A stretch of DNA of 64,000 nt from Streptomyces bikiniensis (GTDB lineage Bacteria > Actinomycetota > Actinomycetes > Streptomycetales > Streptomycetaceae): NCBI GenBank assembly GCA_000716465.1, contig JNWL01000001.1:62001-126000 (forward strand), given 5' to 3'. The position numbers were made by a program, and so were the translations under genes. Each line of letters opens with the position of its first letter. Within the stretch, counting starts at the first letter, position 1. Shown here piece after piece: positions 52,669 through 60,413 of this stretch. The notes beneath the pieces were generated by a model that saw only the letters and a list, made by a program, of their open reading frames with translations, had not been told where the DNA came from and searched no databases.

Positions 52669-52712
52669 CGAGGGGCCCGGCCACTTCGTCACCGAAGTGG
52701 CCGGGCCCCTCG
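52669..52712 (+). terminator. Terminator of the ctaCDF operon
   Basis: Perfect 20 bp stem with a four-base loop, followed by TTT at 52713-52715. Confidence 0.93.
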
Positions 52713-52762
52713 TTTGCCGCACTCGGCGCGCCCCCTCCGAGGGTTGTTCTTACGGTGAGGTC

Positions 52763-54016
52763 ATGAACGACACGCCGCGCATTCGGACTGTTCTGGGCTG
52801 CACCCTGTTGGCCGTGACCGTCACCGCGGGCACCGCCGCGTGCTCCGGACCGGACGACCACCCCCTGACGGTGAAGGCGTACGACGCGGCGGACCAGCTC
52901 GCCGTCAGCGCCCCGGCCGACGGAGCCAAGGCGGACCCCGAGAAGCCCCTGGAGATCACCGCCAAGGGCGACGAGGGCCGGATCACCGACGTCACCGCCG
53001 TCGACGCCTCCGGGCGCCACCTCGCGGGCGAGCTCACCGCGGACGGACGGCGCTGGCGCTCCACGGCCACCCTGGCGGCCGGGGCCCGCTACACGGTCCG
53101 GGTGGCCACGGAGGACAAGGACGGCGCCCCCGGCGCCCGTACGTTCACGTTCGAGACGGCCCCGGCGAAGCGGGCCCTGACCGCGGCCTTCGGGCCGGAG
53201 GCGGGCACGTACGGGGTAGGGCAGCCGATCACCGCCGAGCTCAGCCTCCCCGTCAAGGACCGGGCCTCCCGCGCGATCGTCGAACGCGCCCTCAAGGTCC
53301 GCTCCACCCCCTCCGTCGAGGGCTCCTGGTACTGGGTGGACGACAAGAAGCTGCACTTCCGCCCGAAGGAGTACTGGCCCGCCGGCGCGACCGTCACCGT
53401 CAGCGGCAACCTGGACGGCCTCAAGGTCGGCGACAAGCTCTACGGCGGCGAGTCCAAGCCGCTGAAGCTCACCATCGGCGACCGGATCGAGGCCATCGCG
53501 GACGCCGGGACGCACCACATGACGGTGAAGCGCAACGGGGAAGTGATCAACACCATTCCGGTGACCACGGGCAAGCCCGGCTTCGACACTCGCAACGGCG
53601 TCAAGGTGGTGCTCGGCAAGGAGTACTACGTCCGGATGCGGGGCACCACCGTCGGCATCGCGGAGGGCAGCGCCGAGTCGTACGACCTGCCCGTGTACTA
53701 CGCCACCCGGGTGACCTGGAGCGGCGAGTACGTGCACGCCGCGCCCTGGTCGGTCGGCTCGCAGGGCTTGGCGAACGTCAGCCACGGCTGCGTGGGCATG
53801 TCGACCGGGAACGCGGCCTGGTTCTTCGAGACCGTACGCCCCGGCGACATCGTGAAGACCGTCAACAGCTCGGGGGACACGATGGAGGGGTTCGGCAACG
53901 GCTTCGGGGACTGGAACCTGTCCTGGGAGAAGTGGCGCGAGGGCAGCGCCCTGGTGGAGGCCGCCGGAGAACCGGTGGTCTCCACCGAGCAGGCCCGGCT
54001 GCGGCCCTCCCTCTGA
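52763..54016 (+). CDS. L,D-transpeptidase lipoprotein (YkuD) with Ig-like domains
   Basis: 417 residues. Lipobox AGTAAC gives a surface lipoprotein. Two Ig-like domains (~45-130 and ~135-225: YTVRVATEDKDG..., WYWVDDKKLHFRPKEYWPAG) precede the YkuD catalytic domain with SHGCVGM, C343 being the nucleophile and H341 conserved. It makes 3-3 crosslinks in peptidoglycan outside the membrane, as LdtMt2-type enzymes do. ATG at 52763. It sits between ctaF and ctaE but with its own upstream terminator, so it is probably an independent unit. Confidence 0.94.
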   Translation: MNDTPRIRTVLGCTLLAVTVTAGTAACSGPDDHPLTVKAYDAADQLAVSAPADGAKADPEKPLEITAKGDEGRITDVTAVDASGRHLAGELTADGRRWRSTATLAAGARYTVRVATEDKDGAPGARTFTFETAPAKRALTAAFGPEAGTYGVGQPITAELSLPVKDRASRAIVERALKVRSTPSVEGSWYWVDDKKLHFRPKEYWPAGATVTVSGNLDGLKVGDKLYGGESKPLKLTIGDRIEAIADAGTHHMTVKRNGEVINTIPVTTGKPGFDTRNGVKVVLGKEYYVRMRGTTVGIAEGSAESYDLPVYYATRVTWSGEYVHAAPWSVGSQGLANVSHGCVGMSTGNAAWFFETVRPGDIVKTVNSSGDTMEGFGNGFGDWNLSWEKWREGSALVEAAGEPVVSTEQARLRPSL

Positions 54017-54030
54017 CCGGCCCGGCCGGC

Positions 54031-54432
54031 TCACGCGCCGATCGAGAGGCGGGAGCGCAGCAGGGACGCCAGGGACGCCGCGAACTCGACCGGTTCCACC
54101 GGAAGGGTGACCGCGGCGTCCGCCCGGCTCCAGGTGGCCAGCCAGGCGTCCTGCGGGCGGCCGATGAGCAGCAGCACCGGCGGGCAGCGGAAGACCTCGT
54201 CCTTGATCTGCCGGCAGACCCCCATGCCGCCCGCCGGCACGGCCTCGCCGTCCAGGACGCAGACGTCGATCCCGCCCTCGTCCAGGCGCTTCAGGACCGC
54301 GGGGAGTGTGGCGCACTCCACGAACTCGACCGGGGGAACGTCCGCCGCGGGCCTGCGTCCGGCCGCCAGGCGCACCTGCGCGCGGGTGTTCGCGTCGTCG
54401 CTGTAGACCAGGACCGTGGCACTCGACTGCAT
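54031..54432 (-). CDS. Degenerate response-regulator receiver protein
   Basis: 133 residues, receiver fold only. VLVYSDDANTRAQ supplies the acidic pair (D12, D13), and D61 in DVCVLDGEAV is in the phospho-acceptor place. The alpha4-beta5 end reads AAVTLPVEPVEFAASL, without the usual Lys-Pro, so phosphorylation may not signal normally. No output domain. ATG at 54432 with GGAGG. It is convergent with the L,D-transpeptidase gene and divergent from ctaE, placing it inside the oxidase region. Role unknown. Confidence 0.8.
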   Translation of the reverse strand: MQSSATVLVYSDDANTRAQVRLAAGRRPAADVPPVEFVECATLPAVLKRLDEGGIDVCVLDGEAVPAGGMGVCRQIKDEVFRCPPVLLLIGRPQDAWLATWSRADAAVTLPVEPVEFAASLASLLRSRLSIGA

Positions 54433-54623
54433 CGTTCCTCCGTGGGGAAGTCCGTGGGAAGGTCGTCGATCGATGCCGCGGATGCTACTCCGGTCCACAG
54501 CCCGTCAACAGCCGTTCAACACCTGTTCGAAGGGTGTCCCGGGGGCTCCGCGCTGGGCCGTTCGGGCTGGACACACCCCCCTGACACTCCGAACGGCACC
54601 CCCCGGAGTGAGGGCGGGATAAG

Positions 54624-54644
54624 CGACCGACATAATGTCGGTCG
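54624..54644. promoter_or_regulatory. Perfect 21 bp palindrome across the ctaE start codon
   Basis: CGACCGACAT, a central A, ATGTCGGTCG. The ctaE ATG (54635-54637) is the first codon of the right arm. No Shine-Dalgarno lies in front of it. It could be an operator at a leaderless start or a hairpin limiting translation. Confidence 0.6.
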
Positions 54645-55255
54645 TGGCGACAGTAACGACAGTAGAAACAGGGCACGCACACCCGTCGGTCAATCGACCG
54701 AACCTCACCAGCGTCGGAACCATCATCTGGTTGAGCTCCGAGCTGATGTTCTTCGCGGCCCTCTTCGCGATGTACTTCACCCTGCGATCGGTGACGGGTG
54801 CCGACTTCTGGGCGGAAAAGGCAGACGCCTTGAACTTCCCGTTCTCGGCGACCAACACCACGATCCTGGTGCTCTCCTCCCTCACCTGCCAGCTCGGCGT
54901 CTTCGCCGCCGAGCGGGGCGACGTGAAGAAGCTCCGGACGTGGTTCATCATCACGTTCGTGATGGGTGCGATCTTCATCGGCGGCCAGGTCTTCGAGTAC
55001 ACCGAGCTGGTCAAGCACGAGGGGCTCTCCCTCTCGTCGGACCCGTACGGCTCCGTGTTCTACCTGACCACCGGCTTCCACGGCCTGCACGTGACGGGCG
55101 GTCTCATCGCCTTCCTGCTGGTCCTCGGCCGGACGTACGCCGCCAAGAGGTTCACTCACGAGCAGGCAACCGCCGCCATCGTCGTGTCCTACTACTGGCA
55201 CTTCGTCGATGTCGTCTGGATCGGCCTCTTCGCCACGATCTACATGATCAAGTGA
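54635..55255 (+). CDS. ctaE: Cytochrome c oxidase subunit III
   Basis: 206 residues, five membrane helices (no first two helices, as in actinobacteria). Blocks: [58 protein letters not shown], with the conserved Glu and His residues of subunit III. It stabilises subunit I and its proton uptake. ATG at 54635 lies inside a perfect palindrome and lacks a ribosome-binding site; GTG at 54644 is an alternative. It is 74 bp ahead of qcrC and probably co-transcribed with qcrCAB. Confidence 0.96.
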   Translation: MSVVATVTTVETGHAHPSVNRPNLTSVGTIIWLSSELMFFAALFAMYFTLRSVTGADFWAEKADALNFPFSATNTTILVLSSLTCQLGVFAAERGDVKKLRTWFIITFVMGAIFIGGQVFEYTELVKHEGLSLSSDPYGSVFYLTTGFHGLHVTGGLIAFLLVLGRTYAAKRFTHEQATAAIVVSYYWHFVDVVWIGLFATIYMIK

Positions 55256-55329
55256 TCGGTCCCGCCGGCACGGCGGACCGAGACATCCAGCAAGCATCGA
55301 CGCAGAAGATCCTGACACCGGGGTAATCC

Positions 55330-56139
55330 GTGAAAAAGCTCTCCGCACGACGACGCCATCCGCTGGCGGCGGTCGTCGTCCTACTTCTCGCGCTGGCGGC
55401 CACGGGGGGGCTGTACGCCGCGTTCGCGCCCGCGGGCACGGCGAAGGCCGACGAGACCGCCCAGTCCCTCGCCATCGAGGAGGGGAAGAAGCTCTACTCC
55501 GTCGGCTGCGCCAGCTGCCACGGAACCGGCGGTCAGGGCACCTCTGACGGCCCGTCCCTCGTGGGCGTCGGTTCGGCCTCCGTGGACTTCCAGGTCGGCA
55601 CCGGCCGCATGCCGGCCCAGCAGCCGGGCGCGCAGGTCCCGAAGAAGAAGAACATCTACTCGCAGGCCGAGATCGACCAGCTCGCGGCGTACATCGCCTC
55701 CCTCGGCGCCGGTCCGATCACGCCGACCGAGAAGCAGTACGACCCCGCGGGCGCCGACGCCGCCAAGGGCGGCGAGCTGTTCCGCACCAACTGTGCCCAG
55801 TGCCACAACTTCACCGGTGAGGGCGGCGCGCTGACGCACGGCAAGTACGCCCCGAGCCTCGAAGGCGTGAGCCCGAAGCACCTCTACGAGGCCATGCAGA
55901 CCGGCCCGCAGAACATGCCCTCCTTCCCGGACACGACCATGCCGGAGCAGCAGAAGAAGGACATCATCGCGTACGTCCAGGCCGTCAACAGCGAGAAGGC
56001 CGACAACCCGGGCGGCCTCTCGCTCGGTGGTCTCGGTCCCGTCAGCGAGGGCCTGTTCGCCTGGGTCTTCGGTCTGGGTGCGCTGATCGCAGTTGCCGTC
56101 TGGGTCGCGGCCCACACCGCTAAGGCCAAGAAGTCATGA
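55330..56139 (+). CDS. qcrC: Diheme cytochrome c subunit of the bc1 complex
   Basis: 269 residues. An N-terminal membrane segment (HPLAAVVVLLLALAATGGLYAAF), two c-type heme sites CASCH (C60-H64) and CAQCH (C155-H159), and a C-terminal anchor (LFAWVFGLGALIAVAVWVA). This diheme form replaces a soluble cytochrome c and passes electrons straight to CtaC's CuA. GTG at 55330. It overlaps qcrA by ATGA. Confidence 0.97.
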   Translation: MKKLSARRRHPLAAVVVLLLALAATGGLYAAFAPAGTAKADETAQSLAIEEGKKLYSVGCASCHGTGGQGTSDGPSLVGVGSASVDFQVGTGRMPAQQPGAQVPKKKNIYSQAEIDQLAAYIASLGAGPITPTEKQYDPAGADAAKGGELFRTNCAQCHNFTGEGGALTHGKYAPSLEGVSPKHLYEAMQTGPQNMPSFPDTTMPEQQKKDIIAYVQAVNSEKADNPGGLSLGGLGPVSEGLFAWVFGLGALIAVAVWVAAHTAKAKKS

Positions 56140-57188
56140 GTAGCCAAGAGATTTCAGAAGAGAACCTGCCGGCAGGGCAGGACACCGCGCACGGCGCGGT
56201 GAAGGTCGCCGACGACCCGTTCGCCGACCCGGGCCTCCCGCCCCACAAGCCCCGCATCCAGGACATCGACGAGCGGGCCGCCCGTCGGTCCGAGCGCGCG
56301 GTCGCCTTCATGTTCACGCTGTCGATGCTGGCCACCGTCGGCTTCATCGCCTCGTACGTGATCTTCCCGGTCGACAAGATCGTGTACATCTGGCCCTTCG
56401 GCCGGGTGTCCGCGCTCAACTTCGCCCTGGGTCTGACCCTCGGCGCGGCCCTCTTCTTCATCGGCGCGGGCGCGGTCCACTGGGCCCGCACCCTGATGTC
56501 CGACGTCGAGGTCGCCGACGAGCGCCACCCGATCGAGGCGTCGCCCGAGGTCAAGGCGAAGGTCATGGCGGACTTCGCGGCCGGTGCCGCCGAGTCCGGC
56601 ATGGGCCGCCGCAAGCTCATCCGCAACACGATGTTCGGCGCGCTGTCGCTGGTGCCGCTCTCCGGCATCGTCCTGCTGCGCGACATGGGCCCGCTGCCCG
56701 AGAAGAAGCTCCGGACCACCCTGTGGGCCAAGGGCAAGCAGCTCATCAACATGAACACGCACGAGCCGCTGCGCCCCGAGGACGTCGCGGTCGGTTCGCT
56801 GACCTTCGCGATGCCCGAGGGCCTCTCGGAGCACGACCACCACTTCCAGACCGAGATCGCCAAGGCCGCCCTGATGATCGTCCGGATCCAGCCGGAGGAC
56901 ATCAAGGACAAGCGCGAGCTGGAGTGGTCGCACGACGGCATCGTCGCCTTCTCGAAGATCTGCACCCACGTGGGCTGCCCGATCTCCCTGTACGAGCAGC
57001 AGACGCACCACGTCCTCTGCCCGTGCCACCAGTCCACCTTCGACCTCTCCGACGGCGCCCGCGTCATCTTCGGCCCGGCCGGTCACGCCCTTCCGCAGCT
57101 GCGGATCGGCGTGAACGAGAAGGGCTTCCTGGAGGCGCTCGGCGACTTCGACGAGCCCGTCGGTCCTGCCTTCTGGGAGCGCGGATGA
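56136..57188 (+). CDS. qcrA: Rieske iron-sulfur protein of the bc1 complex
   Basis: 350 residues, larger than mitochondrial Rieske, with three N-terminal helices (VAFMFTLSMLATVGFIASYV, LGLTLGAALFFIGAGAVHW, and the region ending SLVPLSGIVLL) as usual in actinobacteria. The 2Fe-2S ligands are C276, H278, C295 and H298 in CTHVGC and CPCHQS, with C281 and C297 forming the disulfide. It carries electrons from quinol to QcrC. Overlaps both neighbours by four bases, so stoichiometric translation is likely. Confidence 0.98.
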   Translation: MSSQEISEENLPAGQDTAHGAVKVADDPFADPGLPPHKPRIQDIDERAARRSERAVAFMFTLSMLATVGFIASYVIFPVDKIVYIWPFGRVSALNFALGLTLGAALFFIGAGAVHWARTLMSDVEVADERHPIEASPEVKAKVMADFAAGAAESGMGRRKLIRNTMFGALSLVPLSGIVLLRDMGPLPEKKLRTTLWAKGKQLINMNTHEPLRPEDVAVGSLTFAMPEGLSEHDHHFQTEIAKAALMIVRIQPEDIKDKRELEWSHDGIVAFSKICTHVGCPISLYEQQTHHVLCPCHQSTFDLSDGARVIFGPAGHALPQLRIGVNEKGFLEALGDFDEPVGPAFWERG

Positions 57189-58810
57189 GCACCGTGACCG
57201 ATACGAAGAAGAAGGCGCCCGCCGGTGAGCGGGTCGCCGACTGGGCCGACGGCCGCCTGGGGATCTACACGCTGGCCAAGGCCAACATGCGGAAGATCTT
57301 CCCGGACCACTGGTCCTTCATGCTGGGCGAGATCTGCCTCTACAGCTTCATCATCATCATCCTGACGGGCGTCTACCTGACGCTGTTCTTCCACCCGTCG
57401 ATGAACGAGGTGGAGTACGCCGGGCCGTACGTCCCGCTCCAGGGACAGCTGATGTCCGAGGCGTTCAACTCGACCATGCACATCTCGTTCGAGGTGCGCG
57501 GCGGTCTGCTCATCCGGCAGATCCACCACTGGGCGGCGCTGATCTTCCTCGCCGGCATGTTCGTGCACATGATGCGCGTGTTCTTCACGGGCGCGTTCCG
57601 CAAGCCGCGTGAGATCAACTGGCTGTTCGGCTTCCTGCTGTTCTTCCTGGGCATGTTCACCGGCTTCACCGGTTACTCGCTCCCGGACGACCTGCTCTCC
57701 GGCACCGGTGTCCGCTTCATGCAGGGCGCGATCCTGTCCGTGCCGGTCGTCGGCACGTACCTCTCGATGTTCCTGTTCGGCGGGGAGTTCCCCGGCGGCG
57801 ACTTCGTCGCCCGGTTCTACTCGGCGCACGTGCTGCTGCTGCCCGGCATCATGCTGGGCCTGATGGTCGCCCACCTCATCCTGGTGTTCGTCCACAAGCA
57901 CACGCACTTCGAGGGCCCCGGCCGCACGAACAAGAACGTCGTCGGCATGCCGCTGCTCCCGGTGTACATGGCGAAGGCCGGAGGCTTCTTCTTCCTGGTC
58001 TTCGGCGTCATCGCGATCATCGCGGCGATCGCCTCGATCAACCCGATCTGGGCGCTCGGCCCGTACCGCCCGGACCAGGTGTCCACCGGCGCCCAGCCCG
58101 ACTGGTACATGGGCTTCGCCGAGGGTCTGATCCGTGTCATGCCCGGCTGGGAGATCAACCTCTGGGGCCACACGCTGGTCCTGGGCGTGTTCATCCCGCT
58201 GGTGATCTTCCCGGCGGTGCTCGGCGCGATCGCGGTCTACCCGTTCATCGAGTCCTGGATCACCGGCGACAAGCGCGAGCACCACATCGCGCAGCGCCCG
58301 CGCAACGCTCCGACGCGCACCGCCTTCGGCGTCGCCTGGATCACCGCGTACATGATCATGCTCGTGGGTGGTGGAAACGACCTCTGGGCGACCCACTTCC
58401 ACCTGTCGATCAACTCGATCACCTGGTTCGTGCGGATCTTCTTCTTCGCCGGTCCGGTCATCGCGTTCATCGTCACCAAGCGGATCTGCCTCGGCCTCCA
58501 GCGCCGGGACAAGGACAAGGTGCTGCACGGCCGCGAGTCGGGCATCATCAAGCGCCTGCCGCACGGTGAGTTCGTCGAGGTCCACGAGCCGCTCAGCCAG
58601 GGCGAGCTGCACCGCCTCACGGCGCACGAGCAGTACGCGCCCGCCGAGCTGCCGCCGGCCGTCGACGAGAACGGCGTCGAGCGGAAGATCGGCCGCATGG
58701 AGAAGCTGCGGGTCAAGCTCAACAAGGGCTACTACGGCGAGGACAACCAGATCGCCAAGCCCACCGTCGAGGAGTACAAGGAGATCCAGAGCGGCCACGG
58801 CCACCACTGA
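57185..58810 (+). CDS. qcrB: Cytochrome b subunit of the bc1 complex
   Basis: 541 residues. The N-terminal b6-type part has paired heme histidines in IRQIHHWAALIFLAGMFVHMM and SAHVLLLPGIMLGLMVAHL. The quinol-site motif of actinobacteria appears as PDWYMGF where others have PEW. A long C-terminal hydrophilic extension (about 440-541) ends GHGHH. It oxidises menaquinol and moves protons. It is the last gene of ctaE-qcrCAB and ends at a strong terminator. Confidence 0.97.
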   Translation: MSTVTDTKKKAPAGERVADWADGRLGIYTLAKANMRKIFPDHWSFMLGEICLYSFIIIILTGVYLTLFFHPSMNEVEYAGPYVPLQGQLMSEAFNSTMHISFEVRGGLLIRQIHHWAALIFLAGMFVHMMRVFFTGAFRKPREINWLFGFLLFFLGMFTGFTGYSLPDDLLSGTGVRFMQGAILSVPVVGTYLSMFLFGGEFPGGDFVARFYSAHVLLLPGIMLGLMVAHLILVFVHKHTHFEGPGRTNKNVVGMPLLPVYMAKAGGFFFLVFGVIAIIAAIASINPIWALGPYRPDQVSTGAQPDWYMGFAEGLIRVMPGWEINLWGHTLVLGVFIPLVIFPAVLGAIAVYPFIESWITGDKREHHIAQRPRNAPTRTAFGVAWITAYMIMLVGGGNDLWATHFHLSINSITWFVRIFFFAGPVIAFIVTKRICLGLQRRDKDKVLHGRESGIIKRLPHGEFVEVHEPLSQGELHRLTAHEQYAPAELPPAVDENGVERKIGRMEKLRVKLNKGYYGEDNQIAKPTVEEYKEIQSGHGHH

Positions 58811-58840
58811 TCGCCTGAACACCTGAAGTCCGCCACGGCG

Positions 58841-58871
58841 AGAGCCCCGTCCATCCGATGGACGGGGCTCT
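58841..58871. terminator. Terminator of the ctaE-qcrCAB unit
   Basis: Perfect 14 bp stem AGAGCCCCGTCCAT / ATGGACGGGGCTCT with a three-base loop, followed by TTG. Confidence 0.92.
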
Positions 58872-58936
58872 TTGCCGTCCCCGGGGGTCGATAGGGTGGG
58901 GCCGTATCCGTCACGCCATGATGACCAGGAGCTGCC

Positions 58937-60001
58937 ATGAGCGCTGCGACCCCCGCTGGAGGACCTACCACGGCGGGCCGCTCCTGGCCCGTCGTCCTGG
59001 ACGGTCTGCTGACCGGCCGCGACCAGAGCGCCGAGGACACCGCCTGGGCCATGGACCGCATCCTGCGCGGCGAGGCCACCGACGCGCAGATCGCCGGCTT
59101 CGCGGTCGCCCTCCGCGCCAAGGGCGAGACCGTCGAGGAGATCTCCGGACTCGTCCGGACGATGTACGAGCACGCCAACACGATCGAGGTGCCCGGCCCG
59201 TCCGTCGACATCGTCGGCACCGGCGGCGACGGCGCCAAGACCGTCAACGTCTCCACCATGTCCGCGATCGTGGTCGCCGGCACCGGTGCCAAGGTCGTCA
59301 AGCACGGCAACCGGGCGGCCTCCTCCGCCTCCGGCGCCTCCGACGTCCTGGAGAAGCTCGGCGTCAACCTGGAGCTGACCCCGCGCCGGGTCGCCGAGGT
59401 CGCCGAGGAGGCGGGCATCACCTTCTGCTTCGCGGTGAAGTTCCACCCGGCGCTGCGGCACGTCGCCGCGGCCCGCAAGGAGCTGGGCATCCGGACCACC
59501 TTCAACTTCCTCGGTCCGCTCACCAACCCGGCCCGCGTCCGGGCCCAGGCGACCGGCGTCGCCGACGCCCGGATGGCCCCGATCATGGCCGGGGTGCTCG
59601 CCGAGCGCGGCTCCTCCGCCCTGGTCTTCCGCGGCGACGACGGGCTCGACGAGCTGACCACCACGGCCACCTCGCGGGTCTGGGTGGTCCGGGACGGCTC
59701 GGTGCGGGAGGAGGCCTTCGATCCCCGGGACGTCGGCATCGACCTGGTGCCCGTGGAGGCGCTGCGCGGCGCGGACGCCTCGTACAACGCCGACGTGGCC
59801 CGCCGGCTGCTCGCGGGGGAGACCGGCCCGGTGCGGGACGCGGTGCTGCTCAACTCGGCGGCGGCCCTCACGGCCCTCGCACCGGGGGACGGCACCCTGG
59901 TGGAGCAGATCCGCGCCGGCATCGCCAAGGCCGCCGAGGCGATCGACTCCGGCGCCGCCCGCCGGGCCCTGGAGCGCTGGATCTCCGTCAGCAACGCGTA
60001 G
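58937..60001 (+). CDS. trpD: Anthranilate phosphoribosyltransferase
   Basis: 354 residues. It joins anthranilate and PRPP in tryptophan synthesis. The PRPP-binding motif [49 protein letters not shown] and the metal-binding DGLDELTTT are intact. ATG at 58937 with CCAGGAGCTG. Stand-alone, not in a trp operon; a weak Thr/Ser-rich start ([17 protein letters not shown]) precedes the fold. Confidence 0.96.
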   Translation: MSAATPAGGPTTAGRSWPVVLDGLLTGRDQSAEDTAWAMDRILRGEATDAQIAGFAVALRAKGETVEEISGLVRTMYEHANTIEVPGPSVDIVGTGGDGAKTVNVSTMSAIVVAGTGAKVVKHGNRAASSASGASDVLEKLGVNLELTPRRVAEVAEEAGITFCFAVKFHPALRHVAAARKELGIRTTFNFLGPLTNPARVRAQATGVADARMAPIMAGVLAERGSSALVFRGDDGLDELTTTATSRVWVVRDGSVREEAFDPRDVGIDLVPVEALRGADASYNADVARRLLAGETGPVRDAVLLNSAAALTALAPGDGTLVEQIRAGIAKAAEAIDSGAARRALERWISVSNA

Positions 60002-60022
60002 TGTTCCGGCCTTTCGCCGTAC

Positions 60023-60051
60023 GACCCCGGTCCAGCATGCGGACCGGGGTC
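60023..60051 (+). terminator. Terminator of trpD
   Basis: 11 bp stem GACCCCGGTCC / GGACCGGGGTC with a seven-base loop, followed by TT. Confidence 0.85.
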
Positions 60052-60087
60052 TTGCGCATCGGCGCTCCTGTGGCAGGATGCTCTTCA

Positions 60088-60193
60088 GGTCACGAGTGAC
60101 AGCGTTCTGGCCCCGGCCTGCTGTCCGGCAACCCTCCGTCCGTGGCGGGGTGCCCCGGGTGATGACCAGGCCGTAGGCAGCGAGGTCTACGGC
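60088..60193 (+). promoter_or_regulatory. SAM-IV riboswitch
   Basis: GGTCA (60088-60092) pairs with TGACC (60163-60167) to close the aptamer. Inside are ACGAGTG, GGCCCCGGCCTGCTG, CCGGCAACCCTCC and GGCGGGGTGCCCCGGGTGA, which match the SAM-IV consensus I recall from Streptomyces. The trailing hairpin CCGTAG...CTACGG (60171-60192) is the SAM-IV-specific 3' stem. It binds S-adenosylmethionine and lowers downstream expression. SAM-IV commonly precedes sulfur-amino-acid genes in actinobacteria. Here it precedes a class V aminotransferase (60414). Confidence 0.92.
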
Positions 60194-60199
60194 AAGCGC

Positions 60200-60227
60200 G
60201 GACCCCTCGAACACCAGGGGTCCTGGT
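60200..60227 (+). promoter_or_regulatory. Mutually exclusive hairpins behind the riboswitch
   Basis: GGACCCCT / AGGGGTCC (60200-60223) and ACCAGG / CCTGGT (60213-60227) share bases 60213-60223 and cannot form together. A run of five T follows at 60240-60244. This is a plausible expression platform linking SAM binding to access of GAGGAG at 60233-60238. Confidence 0.45.
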
Positions 60228-60246
60228 CTCTCGAGGAGCTTTTTCC

Positions 60247-60267
60247 GTGAGCAAGCGAATGCGATAG
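60247..60267 (+). CDS. Six-codon leader ORF (MSKRMR)
   Basis: GTG AGC AAG CGA ATG CGA TAG, preceded by GAGGAG (60233-60238) at an eight-base spacing, right behind the riboswitch. The good ribosome site makes translation likely. Four of six residues after the start are Lys/Arg/Ser. It ends 146 bases before the main gene, so the SAM-controlled ribosome site may be this leader's rather than the aminotransferase's. Too short for a function as a protein; likely regulatory. Confidence 0.5.
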   Translation: MSKRMR

Positions 60268-60413
60268 GGCGAGTCCGCCCCTTCTTCACCCTCGGATCCG
60301 GGGTCCCTTCCGCGTACCCCCGTGCCGTCCGAGGCCTCACCCGTACCCCGCCGTGTCCGGCCGCGTACGGGATCACCGAAGCCATTCCGCACCGCCCGCC
60401 GGGAGATACCGCC

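Larger units (their letters stand above)
60002..60413 (+). other. Leader region: trpD terminator, SAM-IV riboswitch, mini-ORF
   Basis: This 412 bp gap holds the trpD terminator (60023-60051), the SAM-IV aptamer (60088-60193), two competing hairpins (60200-60227), a six-codon ORF with its own ribosome site (60247-60267) and ~146 bases of further leader before the aminotransferase start at 60414. Confidence 0.8.
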
